Shown here one piece after another: positions 25,652 to 34,423 of a stretch of DNA of 42,692 bases (positions within the stretch are counted from its first letter, which is position 1; each line of letters starts with the position of its first letter). Made by a program: the position numbers and the translations under genes. This DNA comes from Sinomonas gamaensis (GTDB lineage: Bacteria > Actinomycetota > Actinomycetes > Actinomycetales > Micrococcaceae): contig NZ_SSCL01000022.1 of assembly GCF_005876955.1 (NCBI RefSeq), positions 1 to 42,692 on the forward strand. Reading direction: 5' to 3'. The notes under the pieces are model-generated. The model saw only the letters and a list, made by a program, of their open reading frames with translations, was not told where the DNA came from and searched no databases.

Positions 25652-26641
25652 CTAGTTGGCAGGGTCCGCTTGCCGGCTGGCCGCGTCCGACGTGATGTCG
25701 ATCCGCCAGCCCGTGAGCTTCGCGGCGAGCCGGGCGTTCTGCCCTTCCTTGCCGATCGCGAGCGAGAGCTGATAATCAGGCACCATCACCCGGGCGGAGC
25801 GGCCCGCCTCGTCGACAATGCTCACCGACTTGACCTTCGCCGGCGAGAGGGCGTTCGCGATGAACGTTGCCGGGTCCTCGCTGAAGTCGACGATGTCGAT
25901 CTTCTCCTCGTTGAGCTCGGTCATGACCGCACGGACACGCGAGCCCATCTCGCCAATGCACGCGCCCTTCGCATTGACCCCGGGGACGTTCGCCCGCACG
26001 GCGATCTTGGTCCGGTGGCCGGCCTCGCGGGCAATCGCAACAATCTCGACGCTGCGGTCCGCGATTTCCGGCACCTCGAGCTCGAAGAGCTTCTTCACGA
26101 GCCCAGGGTGGGAACGGGAAAGGGTGATGGACGGACCCTTCATGCCCCGGTGGACATCGACCACATAGGCGCGGATGCGGTTCCCGTGGAGGTACTGTTC
26201 GCCTGGGACCTGTTCTGGAGGCGGCAGGAGGGCCTCGACGGCCCCGAGGTTGACCTGCACCATGTGCGGATTGCTGCCCTGCTGGATCTGGCCGGCAATG
26301 AGCTCGCCTTCGCGGCCCTTGAACTCGCCGAGCACGTTGTCGTCCTCGACGTCGCGGAGCCGCTGGAGGATGACCTGCCGGGCGGTGGTCGCGGCGATGC
26401 GCCCGAACCCTTCCGGCGTGTCGTCGAACTCGCCGATCGGGTTGCCCTCCTCGTCGACCTCGGTAGCCCAGATGGTGACGTGCCCGCTCCTGCGGTCGAC
26501 CTCCGCACGGGCCTTCTCGATCGCGCCAGGTGACTTGTGGTAGGCGAGGAGGAGGGCCTGCTCAATCGTCGGGATGAGCTTGTCGACAGGGATGTCCCGC
26601 TCGCGCTCCAGCAGGCGCAGCGCGCTCATGTCGATATCCAC
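25652..26641 (-). CDS. nusA: Transcription termination/antitermination factor NusA
   Basis: NusA binds RNA polymerase and nascent RNA during pausing, termination and rRNA antitermination. The 329-residue product has the N-terminal RNA-polymerase-binding domain ([17 protein letters not shown]), an S1 domain around residues 105-175, and two KH domains including [15 protein letters not shown] and [15 protein letters not shown]. It lacks the C-terminal repeats of the E. coli protein, as is typical of actinobacteria. Its GTG at 26641 overlaps the rimP stop by one base; an ATG at 26629 is the alternative. Confidence 0.97.
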   Translation of the reverse strand: MDIDMSALRLLERERDIPVDKLIPTIEQALLLAYHKSPGAIEKARAEVDRRSGHVTIWATEVDEEGNPIGEFDDTPEGFGRIAATTARQVILQRLRDVEDDNVLGEFKGREGELIAGQIQQGSNPHMVQVNLGAVEALLPPPEQVPGEQYLHGNRIRAYVVDVHRGMKGPSITLSRSHPGLVKKLFELEVPEIADRSVEIVAIAREAGHRTKIAVRANVPGVNAKGACIGEMGSRVRAVMTELNEEKIDIVDFSEDPATFIANALSPAKVKSVSIVDEAGRSARVMVPDYQLSLAIGKEGQNARLAAKLTGWRIDITSDAASRQADPAN

Positions 26642-27258
26642 TAGGCCTCCTCGGCGTCAGCGTCGGTATCAGTATCAGATTCGAAATTCTCGAAGGCGGC
26701 ATCCGGGACCGCCTCGACGCGGGTGAACTCGACCTCGACCTTCCCGCTGCGGATCTGGTCGAACCCGAGGCGCACTGGCTCCCCCTGCTTGGGCTTGACC
26801 CCCTTGGGCGCGGGCAGATCGGGAACGACAGTAACGCCGTCGTCCGCCACCTCGACCAGGCGGCCGGTGACGTTCTCGCCCTGGATCACATTGACCTTGA
26901 CCACATGCCCCCGGGCGCGGCGCCAGTGGCGGGGCTCGGTAAGGGGTCTGGACACGCCCGGCGAAGAGACCTCGAGATCGTAGGCCTGATTGGAAGCGAA
27001 CACCCCGCCATCCCGATTCTGGTCGAGGACCGCGGAGAGCTCACGGGAGATGTCCGCGATGACATCGAGGCTCACTCCCCCGGTCTCCTCCTCCGGGAGG
27101 TCGACGACGACGTGGAGCGTGCGGTGCGCGCCGGCGACTTTGATGGAGACTCCCTCGAGGAAGAGGTGATGCGCCTCGACTGTCGGCTCGAGCAGCGCGA
27201 CCAGGCGAGCTTCCTCCGCCTCGAACGGCGAGCTGGGCGCCTGACGGGCCTCAGACAT
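26641..27258 (-). CDS. rimP: Ribosome maturation factor RimP
   Basis: RimP assists 30S assembly around protein S12. The 205-residue product has the core from [24 protein letters not shown]-type helix to the strands HVVVDLPEE, then [27 protein letters not shown] and the C-terminal SH3-like domain. An acidic tail ([12 protein letters not shown]) ends the protein. ATG at 27258 has an AGGAGG site upstream. It is the first gene of the nusA-infB transcript. Confidence 0.94.
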   Translation of the reverse strand: MSEARQAPSSPFEAEEARLVALLEPTVEAHHLFLEGVSIKVAGAHRTLHVVVDLPEEETGGVSLDVIADISRELSAVLDQNRDGGVFASNQAYDLEVSSPGVSRPLTEPRHWRRARGHVVKVNVIQGENVTGRLVEVADDGVTVVPDLPAPKGVKPKQGEPVRLGFDQIRSGKVEVEFTRVEAVPDAAFENFESDTDTDADAEEA

Positions 27259-27303
27259 ACGGGGCCGCCTCCTTGTTGTTCGTTGTGTTCTCTAAGACTA
27301 TCG

Positions 27304-27315
27304 GCTCGTACGAGC
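27304..27315. promoter_or_regulatory. 12-bp perfect palindrome in the rimP divergent region
   Basis: GCTCGTACGAGC is its own reverse complement. It lies in the 86-base region between rimP (minus) and the DUF4439 gene (plus), just upstream of a TAGTCT hexamer that could be the rimP -10. A dimeric regulator could bind here; this is inference. Confidence 0.4.
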
Positions 27316-27344
27316 GGGTGGTGGGTGGTGGGAGCCGTCATGCG

Positions 27345-28382
27345 ATGATCGAGCGCGTGACTTCAACCACCGTCTGGCTTCGTCGGCTCTGGCCGGCCGC
27401 CGCGCTCGGTGCTGGGACCGTCGTCGTCGGACTCGGAACCGCGACGCTCGTGGCGCTCCAGCCGCCCGCTCCTTCCCAGCCGAGCCGGGCAACCCTCGCC
27501 CTCCGCTCCGCTCACGACGACGCCGCGCGCCTCGCGGACCTCGCGCGGGCCGCTGGACAGACGGCCGCCGCCCAGGTGCTCGACAGGCAGGCCATGGTCC
27601 TGGCTGCGGCGCCGGGGGTGGCCTCCGCGAGCCACAGCGCTGGCTCGCCCGCGTCCTCCAGTGCATCAGACGCGAGTACGACGGCGGCACGTGACCTTGC
27701 GGACGGACTCTCGGCGAGCGTCGCTGGCCGCCTCGCAGCCCTCGTCGAGGTCGACGGTCCGACGTCGGCCGTCCTCGCCTCGGTTGCCGCAGGCCAGTCA
27801 CTGCAACTCGACGGCGTCGTGAAGGCGACCGGCCAGAAGGCAGCCCCTGCTCCCACTTCGTCCCCTGCTCCCAGTTCCTCTCCGGCACCCAGTTCCTCTC
27901 CGGCACCCAGCCGCTCGTGTGGCCCATCGACTGCGAGTCCCAGCGCGAATTCTGCCAGCGCAAACCCGTCCAGCGCCGCTCTGGCGACCGTCGCGCGCGC
28001 TGAACACGCCTCGGTCTACGTCCTGGAGGCCGCACTTGCCCGCACCCCGGCCGGAAGCGGGGCGGCTGCCGGACGGACGGCGGCGCTCGATGGCCACCGG
28101 AAGCAGCTCGTCGAGCTCTCCACGCTCGCGGCCTCGCTCTGCACCGTCCTTCCCCCAGAGGATCCGGCCTTCGCTGTCCCTTCCGACTTCGCGGCCAATC
28201 CCGACCCCACCCTGAGCGCTGCCGCAGCTTCGAGCGAGCAGGCGTGGGCCCAACTCGTGGGGACGCTTCCTCCGGCCAACCGGTCCAGTGGGGCCAGCGG
28301 GCTCCTCGCCGCCGCGCGGTTGGCTCCGGAGACCGCCGCGCCCTTCCCCGGGATACCCGCCGCCGCGGCACCCGCCCCGTGA
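27345..28382 (+). CDS. Secreted ferritin-like (DUF4439) protein
   Basis: The 345-residue product begins with a signal-anchor (VWLRRLWPAAALGAGTVVVG) and continues with alanine-rich helices. The linker around residues 175-205 is a Ser/Pro-rich repeat (SSPAP), encoded by exact 18-bp repeats. The C-terminal part has AEHASVYVLEAALAR, which resembles the helix of DUF4439 ferritin-like domains. The usual di-iron Glu/His set is not obvious here, so metal binding is uncertain. ATG at 27345 or GTG at 27357 are both possible starts. It precedes a VIT-family transporter by 52 bases, which suggests a metal-handling theme. Confidence 0.66.
   Translation: MIERVTSTTVWLRRLWPAAALGAGTVVVGLGTATLVALQPPAPSQPSRATLALRSAHDDAARLADLARAAGQTAAAQVLDRQAMVLAAAPGVASASHSAGSPASSSASDASTTAARDLADGLSASVAGRLAALVEVDGPTSAVLASVAAGQSLQLDGVVKATGQKAAPAPTSSPAPSSSPAPSSSPAPSRSCGPSTASPSANSASANPSSAALATVARAEHASVYVLEAALARTPAGSGAAAGRTAALDGHRKQLVELSTLAASLCTVLPPEDPAFAVPSDFAANPDPTLSAAAASSEQAWAQLVGTLPPANRSSGASGLLAAARLAPETAAPFPGIPAAAAPAP
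27870..27905. repeat. Exact 18-bp tandem repeat in a Ser/Pro-rich linker
   Basis: Two identical CCCAGTTCCTCTCCGGCA units (27870-27887 and 27888-27905) are followed by a five-base remnant and preceded by degenerate copies from about 27846. They encode a SSPAP linker in the DUF4439 protein. Such repeats vary in number by slippage, so linker length may differ between strains. Confidence 0.85.
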
Positions 28383-28434
28383 GGCAAGGCTTGCTTCGCT
28401 GGATGGGCGCGGGTGTGAGTGCCAGAGTTGACCT

Positions 28435-29160
28435 ATGACGACCGAATCTGCCACCAGCCTGCACCCAGAACCCCAAGGAACTGATCTCGCGGCTAAGCTC
28501 AACTGGCTCCGAGCCGGCGTGCTGGGAGCCAACGACGGTATCGTGTCGGTGGCCGCTGTGGCCGTGGGTGTCGCGGGCGTCACCACCGACAACGGTCCGA
28601 TCCTCGCAGCCGGTCTCGCGGCGCTCGCCGGCGGAGCGATTTCAATGGCCCTCGGTGAGTACGTGTCGGTCAGCAGCCAGAGCGACAGCCAGAAGCACCT
28701 GATCGCCAAGGAACGTCAAGAGCTGCGGGACGAGCCCGAGGAGGAATTCGAGGAGCTCGTCGCCCTGTACGAACAGAAGGGCCTCTCCAAGGACCTCGCG
28801 ACGAAGGTCGCTCACGAGCTCACTGAAAAGGACGCGCTCCGCGCCCACCTCGACATCGAGCTGAACATCGACCCGGACGAGATCGTGAGTCCGTGGCACG
28901 CGGCCTTTGCCTCGGCGATTTCCTTCCTGTGCGGCGCGGTTCTGCCGTTGCTCGCCATCCTCTTGTTCCCCCAAGCCATCCGCGTGCCACTGACGTTCCT
29001 CGTGGTCCTCGTCGCTCTGGCGATCACGGGTGCCGTGGGGGCGTGGATCGGCGGCGGTTCACGAACAAGGGCCTCGGTGCGCGTGGTGATTGGCGGCGCT
29101 CTCGCCCTCGCCACGACGTTCGCCCTCGGCAGCCTGCTCGGCAGAGCCGGCGCGGTCTGA
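28435..29160 (+). CDS. VIT1/CCC1-family iron/manganese transporter
   Basis: The 241-residue membrane protein has two N-terminal helices with GVLGANDGIVSVAAVAVG and GAISMALGEYVSV, a cytoplasmic helical metal-binding domain of charged residues (about 90-145, with EEEFEELVALYEQKGL and KDALRAHLDIELNIDPDEI) and three C-terminal helices. This is the standard VIT layout. Known members move Fe2+ or Mn2+ out of the cytoplasm in exchange for protons. The adjacent ferritin-like gene supports a metal role. Confidence 0.93.
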   Translation: MTTESATSLHPEPQGTDLAAKLNWLRAGVLGANDGIVSVAAVAVGVAGVTTDNGPILAAGLAALAGGAISMALGEYVSVSSQSDSQKHLIAKERQELRDEPEEEFEELVALYEQKGLSKDLATKVAHELTEKDALRAHLDIELNIDPDEIVSPWHAAFASAISFLCGAVLPLLAILLFPQAIRVPLTFLVVLVALAITGAVGAWIGGGSRTRASVRVVIGGALALATTFALGSLLGRAGAV

Positions 29161-29175
29161 GCGGAGACTGCCCTC

Positions 29176-30198
29176 ATGTCCCCGGCGCACTCCCTGGTCC
29201 CCGACGATCTGGTGCCTGACGACCTCCGGCGCCGCTACTCGCGAACGCCCGAGGGCCGAGCGTGGCTCGCCTCGCTGCCGGAAAACCTGGACCGCTGCCT
29301 GCGCAAGTGGGAACTGGTGGTCGAGGACGGCCTCGGACCGTGGTCGGGGTTCGGCGCGCTCGTCGTGCCCGTGCAACGTGTCGGGGAGCCGTTGGTCCTC
29401 AAGCTCGCCTATCCCCATGCGGAGGCCGCTTCCGAGCCCATCGCCCTCCGGCTGTGGGGCGGGTCGGGAGCCGTGCGGCTCCTCGACCAGGACCTCGAGG
29501 ACGGATCCGGGGCGCTTCTTCTCGAGCGGCTCGATTCAACACGTCGGCTGCAGGACGTGCCTTTCCCCGAGGCGATCGAGGTGTGGGGAAGGATTGTCCG
29601 CCAGCTGTCCATCGAGGAGGACTACCGCCCCGAATGGGCAGCCCTGGACCGCTTGGACGCCCGGGCGGAGAAGTGGAGCGATGAGCTTCCCGCCCGCTGG
29701 GCTGACCTCGACCGGCCATTCCCCCGCTGGCTGCTCGAAGCCGCACTCGACGTGTGCTCGACGCGTGGCATCGTCGGACGCCGCGGTGGACGCGACGTCC
29801 TCGTCCATACCGACCTCCACGGCATGAACGTTCTGGCCTCACTCGACAGCGACGCCTTCAGGGCGATCGACCCTCAGGCGGCCGTGGGCGAGGCCGAGTT
29901 CGGCGTCGCCCCGATGCTCTGGAATCGCCTGCCAGAGCTCCGGCACAGGGATGCGCCGGGCGCGCTGCTGGAACGCTGCCATGACCTGGCTCGGGCTGCG
30001 GGACTCGATGCGGAAGGGGCGCGCGAGTGGGCGATCCTGCGCGAGGTCGAGAATGCGCTCTGGTACGCGGCGAAGACGGATCACCGTCGCGACCTCGAAC
30101 GGTCCCTCTGGGTCGCGAGCGCCCTGTGCTCGCGCCCCCTTCCGGGCCTTCCCGAGGCATGGGAGCTCAAGCGGCTCGACGGCACGCGGCACTCGTGA
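29176..30198 (+). CDS. Aminoglycoside phosphotransferase-type kinase (streptomycin 6-kinase-like)
   Basis: The 340-residue product has an N-lobe with the LVLKLAYPHAEA lysine strand, the catalytic Brenner loop VHTDLHGMNVL (about residues 215-225) and IDPQAAVGEAEF as the metal-binding segment. These motifs define the APH/ChoK kinase fold. The length and the start of the catalytic loop resemble the hydroxyurea/streptomycin 6-kinase branch. Its actual substrate cannot be named; most chromosomal members are metabolic kinases, so a resistance label is not supported. Its 3' end is part of a 20-bp repeat. Confidence 0.85.
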   Translation: MSPAHSLVPDDLVPDDLRRRYSRTPEGRAWLASLPENLDRCLRKWELVVEDGLGPWSGFGALVVPVQRVGEPLVLKLAYPHAEAASEPIALRLWGGSGAVRLLDQDLEDGSGALLLERLDSTRRLQDVPFPEAIEVWGRIVRQLSIEEDYRPEWAALDRLDARAEKWSDELPARWADLDRPFPRWLLEAALDVCSTRGIVGRRGGRDVLVHTDLHGMNVLASLDSDAFRAIDPQAAVGEAEFGVAPMLWNRLPELRHRDAPGALLERCHDLARAAGLDAEGAREWAILREVENALWYAAKTDHRRDLERSLWVASALCSRPLPGLPEAWELKRLDGTRHS

Positions 30199-30240
30199 GA
30201 GGCACGCGCCATTCGTGAGAGGCACGCGCCATTCGTGAGA
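30181..30240. repeat. 20-bp unit in three tandem copies at a gene end
   Basis: GGCACGCGCCATTCGTGAGA occurs exactly at 30201-30220 and 30221-30240, and with two changes at 30181-30200. The first copy encodes the last residues (GTRHS) and the stop of the APH-like gene; the decarboxylase stop on the other strand lies three bases beyond the last copy. Confidence 0.92.
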
Positions 30241-30242
30241 GG

Positions 30243-31640
30243 TCAGAGGCCCCGCGTCGCCTCGAGCGCCTCACGGACCGCCGACACCGAGACCTCGACA
30301 TCCTGGTCGTCGGAGGACCAGTTGGCCACGGAGATCCGCAGCACCGCGCGGTCGTGCCACCGCGAGCCGCTCATCCAGACACGACCATCCTTCGCGAGGC
30401 AGTCGGCGACAGCGCGAGTGCGCTCGTCCGAGCCGAACGCGAGGGTCACCTGGCTGAAGACGACGTCGTTGAGCACCTCGGCCCCGGGAAGCTCGCCGAT
30501 CCGGCGGGCGAGCTGCGCCGCATGGCCGGCAAGCCCCGCCACGAGGGAGTCGACGCCGGTCCGACCCAGCGAGCGAAGAGCCGCCCACACCGGAACACCC
30601 CGCGCGCGTCGGGACAGCTCCGGGACCTTCTCGAAGGGGTCCCCCGGCCCGTGGTCGCCGTGGGCATCTAGCACGAGGTAGTCGGCGTGCAGCCCGAGTG
30701 CATGCCGGAGGGCGACGACGTCCCGGCACACCACGATCCCGCAGTCATAGGGGACGTTGAGGTTCTTGTGGGCGTCCGTCCCCCACGAATCGGCGTCCTC
30801 CGCGCCGGCCATCAGGTGACGGGTTGACTCCGAGGCGGCGGCCCACAGCCCGAAGGCCCCGTCGACATGGACCCAGGCGGAATGCTCGCGGGCTGCAGCT
30901 ATCGCCTCGGGGAAGGGATCGAAGGCGCCCGAATGGATGTTGCCGGCCTGGAGGCACACGATGGTGGGGCCGGCCCCCTGTTCGAGCGCCGCGGCCAGCG
31001 CATCCGGGCGAATCCGCCCCTGCCCGTCGACTGGGACGGCCTGCGGAGCCCCGAGCCCGAGCATGCGAAGGGCCATGTCAATGGTGTCGTGGCGTTCGGC
31101 GCCGAGCAGGACCCGGATGCGGGGCGCTCCTGCGAGCCCTCGCTCGTTCAGATCCCAGCCGAGTCGTTCGAGCACCCGCCAGCGCGCGGCGGCGAGCCCC
31201 GAGAAATTGGCCATGCTGGCACCGGTGGCGAAACCGACATCTGCGGTGGGCGGGAGCCTGAGGAGATCGAGGATCCATCGCCCCGCGGCTTCCTCTGCGG
31301 CGACGACGGCCGGCGTCGCGAAGCGGAGCCCCGTGTTCTGGTCCCACGCGGTCACGAGCCAATCCGCCGCCATTGCTGCGGGAAGTGTCCCGCCGATCAC
31401 CCAGCCGTAGAACCTGCCGGAGGCCATCGCCATGAGCCCGGGCTCCGCGGCCGAGGCGAGGAGGTCCACCGTGTCGGCCGGGGCGAGGCCGGCGTCCGGC
31501 AGCTCGCCGCCGAACGCCTCGGCGAGCTCGTCCGCCGTCGTCAGCGGCCCCACATGACGCGACGGGAGGCTCTCAAGCCAGCGGCGGGCGTGCCCAGCGG
31601 CCCGGTCCAAGGGTGCGGCATAGTCCTCGGGACGCAGCAT
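30243..31640 (-). CDS. PLP-dependent group II decarboxylase family protein
   Basis: The 465-residue product has the fold of aromatic-L-amino-acid/glutamate decarboxylases: TGASMANFSGLAAAR near the cofactor phosphate site, HVDGAFGLWA with the ring-binding Asp260, and the Schiff-base Lys292 in GTDAHKNLNVPYDCG. SVANWSSDDQDV forms part of the C-terminal domain. The substrate is not predictable; members include decarboxylases of aromatic amino acids and related amines. It starts at ATG 31640 with a TAGCAT hexamer six bases upstream. Confidence 0.9.
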   Translation of the reverse strand: MLRPEDYAAPLDRAAGHARRWLESLPSRHVGPLTTADELAEAFGGELPDAGLAPADTVDLLASAAEPGLMAMASGRFYGWVIGGTLPAAMAADWLVTAWDQNTGLRFATPAVVAAEEAAGRWILDLLRLPPTADVGFATGASMANFSGLAAARWRVLERLGWDLNERGLAGAPRIRVLLGAERHDTIDMALRMLGLGAPQAVPVDGQGRIRPDALAAALEQGAGPTIVCLQAGNIHSGAFDPFPEAIAAAREHSAWVHVDGAFGLWAAASESTRHLMAGAEDADSWGTDAHKNLNVPYDCGIVVCRDVVALRHALGLHADYLVLDAHGDHGPGDPFEKVPELSRRARGVPVWAALRSLGRTGVDSLVAGLAGHAAQLARRIGELPGAEVLNDVVFSQVTLAFGSDERTRAVADCLAKDGRVWMSGSRWHDRAVLRISVANWSSDDQDVEVSVSAVREALEATRGL

Positions 31641-31646
31641 GCGTGA

Positions 31647-31652
31647 ATGCTA
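31647..31652 (-). promoter_or_regulatory. Candidate -10 element for leaderless decarboxylase
   Basis: TAGCAT ends six bases before the ATG at 31640. No ribosome site is visible between them. Confidence 0.42.
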
Positions 31653-31662
31653 CGCCGGAATG

Positions 31663-32463
31663 TCACTGGGTGGCGAAGTTCTCGTTCCAGACATCGATGC
31701 CCAGCTTGACGGCCAGCGCGGCGACGACGGCGAGGAAGACCCAGCGGATGAAGCGGTTGCCGCGCGCCACCGCCATGCGCGCGCCGACATAGCCGCCGCA
31801 CATGTTCGCGACTCCGAGGACGAGGCCCACGCCCCAGAGGAGCGCACCGCTCGGGGCAAACAGGAGCAGCGCGCCGATGTTCGTGGCCATGTTGACGATC
31901 TTCGCCTTGGCGCTGGCCTCGAGGAACGCGTACCCCATGCCGGACACGAGCGCGATGACCAGGAAGGATCCGGTTCCGGGTCCAATGAGCCCGTCGTAGA
32001 AGCCGATGACCACGCCGAGCCCGCAGGCAGCGGCGAAATGCCGGCGCCCTTTGAGCCGCAGTTCCGTGTACTGCCCGAGGGTCGGCTTGAACACGGTGAA
32101 AAGCGCAACGGCGATGATCGCCGCGAGGATGATCGGTTTGAAGACGCGCGACGGCAGGGCTGAAGCCAGTGCAGCGCCGCCGAACGCCCCGGCGAGGGCC
32201 ACGAGCGCCATCGGAATGGCTGTCCCAAGGTCAGGCCTGACTCGCCGCGCGTAGGTCACGGCGCTCGTCGTGGTCCCGAAGACCGAGCCCATCTTGTTCG
32301 TGGCGAGCGCCTGCACCGGGGTGATAGCCGGGAGAGCGAGCAGCGCCGGAAGCTGGATCAGCCCTCCCCCGCCGACGACGGCATCCACCCACCCCGCGCC
32401 GAAGCCGGCGGCTACGACGAGGGCGAGTGTGAGGGGGTCGAGGAGTTCGAATCCGGTATGCAC
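31663..32463 (-). CDS. TSUP (TauE/SafE) family permease
   Basis: The 266-residue product has about eight membrane helices in two related halves: the first half carries GWVDAVVGGGGLIQLPALL and TNKMGSVFGTTTSAV, and the second half GFYDGLIGPGTGSFLV and AKIVNMATNIGALLLF. These are characteristic of the TSUP family, which exports sulfite, sulfoacetate or similar organic anions. The substrate here is not determinable. A sulfite-oxidase-like enzyme is encoded elsewhere in the window but not next to it. It starts nine bases below the proS stop. Confidence 0.93.
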   Translation of the reverse strand: MHTGFELLDPLTLALVVAAGFGAGWVDAVVGGGGLIQLPALLALPAITPVQALATNKMGSVFGTTTSAVTYARRVRPDLGTAIPMALVALAGAFGGAALASALPSRVFKPIILAAIIAVALFTVFKPTLGQYTELRLKGRRHFAAACGLGVVIGFYDGLIGPGTGSFLVIALVSGMGYAFLEASAKAKIVNMATNIGALLLFAPSGALLWGVGLVLGVANMCGGYVGARMAVARGNRFIRWVFLAVVAALAVKLGIDVWNENFATQ

Positions 32464-32472
32464 CGACGCGGG

Positions 32473-34287
32473 CTAGGCGCTGGAGCTGACGGCGCGAACC
32501 ACGTAGTCAGCGACGTCGGGCACCGGAACGTCCTCGGCAGTACCTGAGCGGCGGTCCTTCACCTCGAGCGTTCCGTTCGCGAGGCCCTTGCCCACGGCGA
32601 CGATCGTCGGCACCCCGATGAGTTCCGCGTCGCCGAACTTGACGCCGGGCGAGACCTTCTGGCGGTCGTCCAGCATCACGCTGAGGCCGCGGCCCTCGAG
32701 CTCGGCCGCGAGGCGTTCCGCCTCCGCGAAGATCTCCTCCCCGCGGCCGACGGCGACGACGTGGACGTCCGCGGGAGCGACGGACCGCGGCCAGATGAGG
32801 CCGCGGTCGTCGTGGTTCGACTCCGCGAGAGCCGCGACGGCCCGTGTGACGCCGATGCCGTAGGAGCCCATGGTCACGGTGACCTGCTTGCCATTCGCGT
32901 CGAGGACCTTGAGGTCGAGTGCCTCGGCGTACTTCCGGCCGAGCTGGAAGATGTGGCCCATCTCGATCCCGCGCGCCGTCTCGAGCGGACCCGAGCCGTC
33001 AGGGGACTCGTCGCCCGCCCGCACTTCGGTGCACTCGATGACGCCGTCCCAGCCGAAGTCGCGTCCCGCGACGAGCCCGTAGACGTGCTTGCCCGGCTCA
33101 TTCGCCCCGGTGATCCAGCGGGTGCCGGGAACCACCCGGGGATCCACGAGGAAGAGGAGGCCGGACTTGCCTTCGAGCCCGAGCAGCGCGTCCTCGGGGT
33201 CGAGGCCGGGGCCGATGTAGCCCTTGGTGAGGAGCGGCTGGGACTTGAGTTCGTCGTCGTTCGCCGGCTCAAGCCCGATCTCGCCCGCCACGGGAAGGAA
33301 CGCACCAAGGTTCGCCTCGACGCGCTTCAGGTCCACCGCGCGATCTCCGGGCACGCCGATGACCACAAGCTGCTTCTCACCCGTGGGGAGGGTGGCGGTG
33401 AGCACGACGTTCTTCAGCGTGTCCGCGGCAGTCCACGCGCGCTCCGGGTTGGGGAAGATCGTCTGGGAGGCTTCGACCAGAGTGTCGATGGTCGGAGTAT
33501 CCGGCGTGTCGAGCACGGTCGCGGGCGGGGCGTCCGAGAAGTCGATCGCGGGCGGGACCACTGTGGTCACAGCCTCCACGTTCGCCGCGTAGCCGCCGGG
33601 AGAACGCACGAAGGTGTCCTCGCCGATCTCGGTCGGATGGAGGAACTCCTCGCTCTTCGAACCGCCCATGGCACCCGCGGTCGCCTTGACGGGAACCACT
33701 TCGAGTCCGAGGCGGTCGAAGATCCGCAGGTACGCCTCGCGGTGCGCCGCGTAGCTCGCGTCAAGGCCCTCGTCGTCCACGTCGAACGAGTAGGAGTCCT
33801 TCATAATGAACTCGCGTCCGCGGAGGAGGCCCGCGCGGGGCCGCGCCTCATCGCGGTACTTGTTCTGGATCTGGTACAGGCTCAGCGGCAGGTCCTTGTA
33901 GGACGAGTACAGGTCCTTCACGAGGAGCGTGAACATCTCCTCATGCGTCGGGGCCAGGAGGTAGTCGCCCTCCTTGCGGTCCTTGAGCCGGAAGATGCCC
34001 TCGCCGTACTCCGTCCACCGGTTCGTTGCCTCGTAGGGCTCCTTCGGCAGGAGGGCGGGGAAATGAACCTCCTGCGCGCCGATCGCCGCCATCTCCTCGC
34101 GGATGATCTGCTCGACCTTGCGCAGGACGGCCAGGCCGAGTGGAAGCCAGGTGTAGATGCCGGGGGCCGCCCGGCGGATGTAGCCGGCACGGACAAGCAG
34201 CTTGTGGCTGGCCACCTCTGCGTCAGCCGGGTCCTCGCGGAGGGTTCGCAGGAACAGGGTGGAGAGTCGCAGGACCACGCGCGGCAT
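32473..34287 (-). CDS. proS: Prolyl-tRNA synthetase, bacterial type with editing domain
   Basis: ProS charges tRNA-Pro. The 604-residue product has class II motif 1 (residues around 65-80), motif 2 [18 protein letters not shown] (about 142-160), an inserted editing domain of about 180 residues in the middle, motif 3 [14 protein letters not shown] (about 470-485) and a C-terminal anticodon-binding domain. This layout is the bacterial, not the archaeal-type, enzyme. Its start at ATG 34287 is separated by 136 bases from the divergent ABC transporter promoter. Confidence 0.98.
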   Translation of the reverse strand: MPRVVLRLSTLFLRTLREDPADAEVASHKLLVRAGYIRRAAPGIYTWLPLGLAVLRKVEQIIREEMAAIGAQEVHFPALLPKEPYEATNRWTEYGEGIFRLKDRKEGDYLLAPTHEEMFTLLVKDLYSSYKDLPLSLYQIQNKYRDEARPRAGLLRGREFIMKDSYSFDVDDEGLDASYAAHREAYLRIFDRLGLEVVPVKATAGAMGGSKSEEFLHPTEIGEDTFVRSPGGYAANVEAVTTVVPPAIDFSDAPPATVLDTPDTPTIDTLVEASQTIFPNPERAWTAADTLKNVVLTATLPTGEKQLVVIGVPGDRAVDLKRVEANLGAFLPVAGEIGLEPANDDELKSQPLLTKGYIGPGLDPEDALLGLEGKSGLLFLVDPRVVPGTRWITGANEPGKHVYGLVAGRDFGWDGVIECTEVRAGDESPDGSGPLETARGIEMGHIFQLGRKYAEALDLKVLDANGKQVTVTMGSYGIGVTRAVAALAESNHDDRGLIWPRSVAPADVHVVAVGRGEEIFAEAERLAAELEGRGLSVMLDDRQKVSPGVKFGDAELIGVPTIVAVGKGLANGTLEVKDRRSGTAEDVPVPDVADYVVRAVSSSA

Positions 34288-34351
34288 CCGTTCTGGCTGT
34301 GAGCTGTTGGCTCGGGGACGGGAAAAGGTCAGCTACCAATGTATCCCAGCA

Positions 34352-34380
34352 TTGACCCCCACTGAGCGGACATCTACCCT
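34352..34380 (+). promoter_or_regulatory. Sigma-70-like promoter of the ABC-TetR operon
   Basis: TTGACC (34352-34357) and TACCCT (34375-34380) are separated by 17 bases, the ideal spacing, and match the -35 and TAnnnT -10 patterns. A start near 34387 would fall inside the operator below. It is the best promoter by spacing in the window. Confidence 0.7.
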
Positions 34381-34381
34381 T

Positions 34382-34415
34382 AATTCATCGCCTGATGAAT
34401 TCATCACTTGATGAG
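34382..34415 (+). promoter_or_regulatory. Four-half-site operator for the TetR regulator
   Basis: Arms AATTCATC and GATGAATT around GCCT form a perfect 20-bp inverted repeat at 34382-34401; a second unit, TTCATC-ACTT-GATGAG, follows at 34400-34415. CATC/GATG half-sites thus alternate four times. A perfect 14-bp palindrome TGATGAATTCATCA lies across the junction of the two units. The block covers the predicted transcription start and touches the GGAGGG ribosome site at 34415-34420, a classic repressor position. The TetR gene at 35909 is the likely ligand-responsive protein. Confidence 0.72.
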
Positions 34416-34423
34416 GAGGGTCG

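Noticed and set aside
29176-30198. Antibiotic-resistance gene (streptomycin kinase)
   Set aside because: Kinase motifs are clear, but the substrate cannot be told from sequence and chromosomal APH-fold proteins are mostly not resistance enzymes.
30181-30240. CRISPR-like array
   Set aside because: Units are 20 bp, directly adjacent and without spacers, so this is a plain tandem repeat.
32761-34302. Plus-strand open frame of 513 codons opposite proS
   Set aside because: Shadow frame of proS; no family features.
34331-34357. Inverted repeat (CAATG/CATTG, GGTCA/TGACC) upstream of the ABC promoter as a second operator
   Set aside because: The arms are short and interrupted, and they overlap the -35 region and the probable proS promoter, so they are likely chance.
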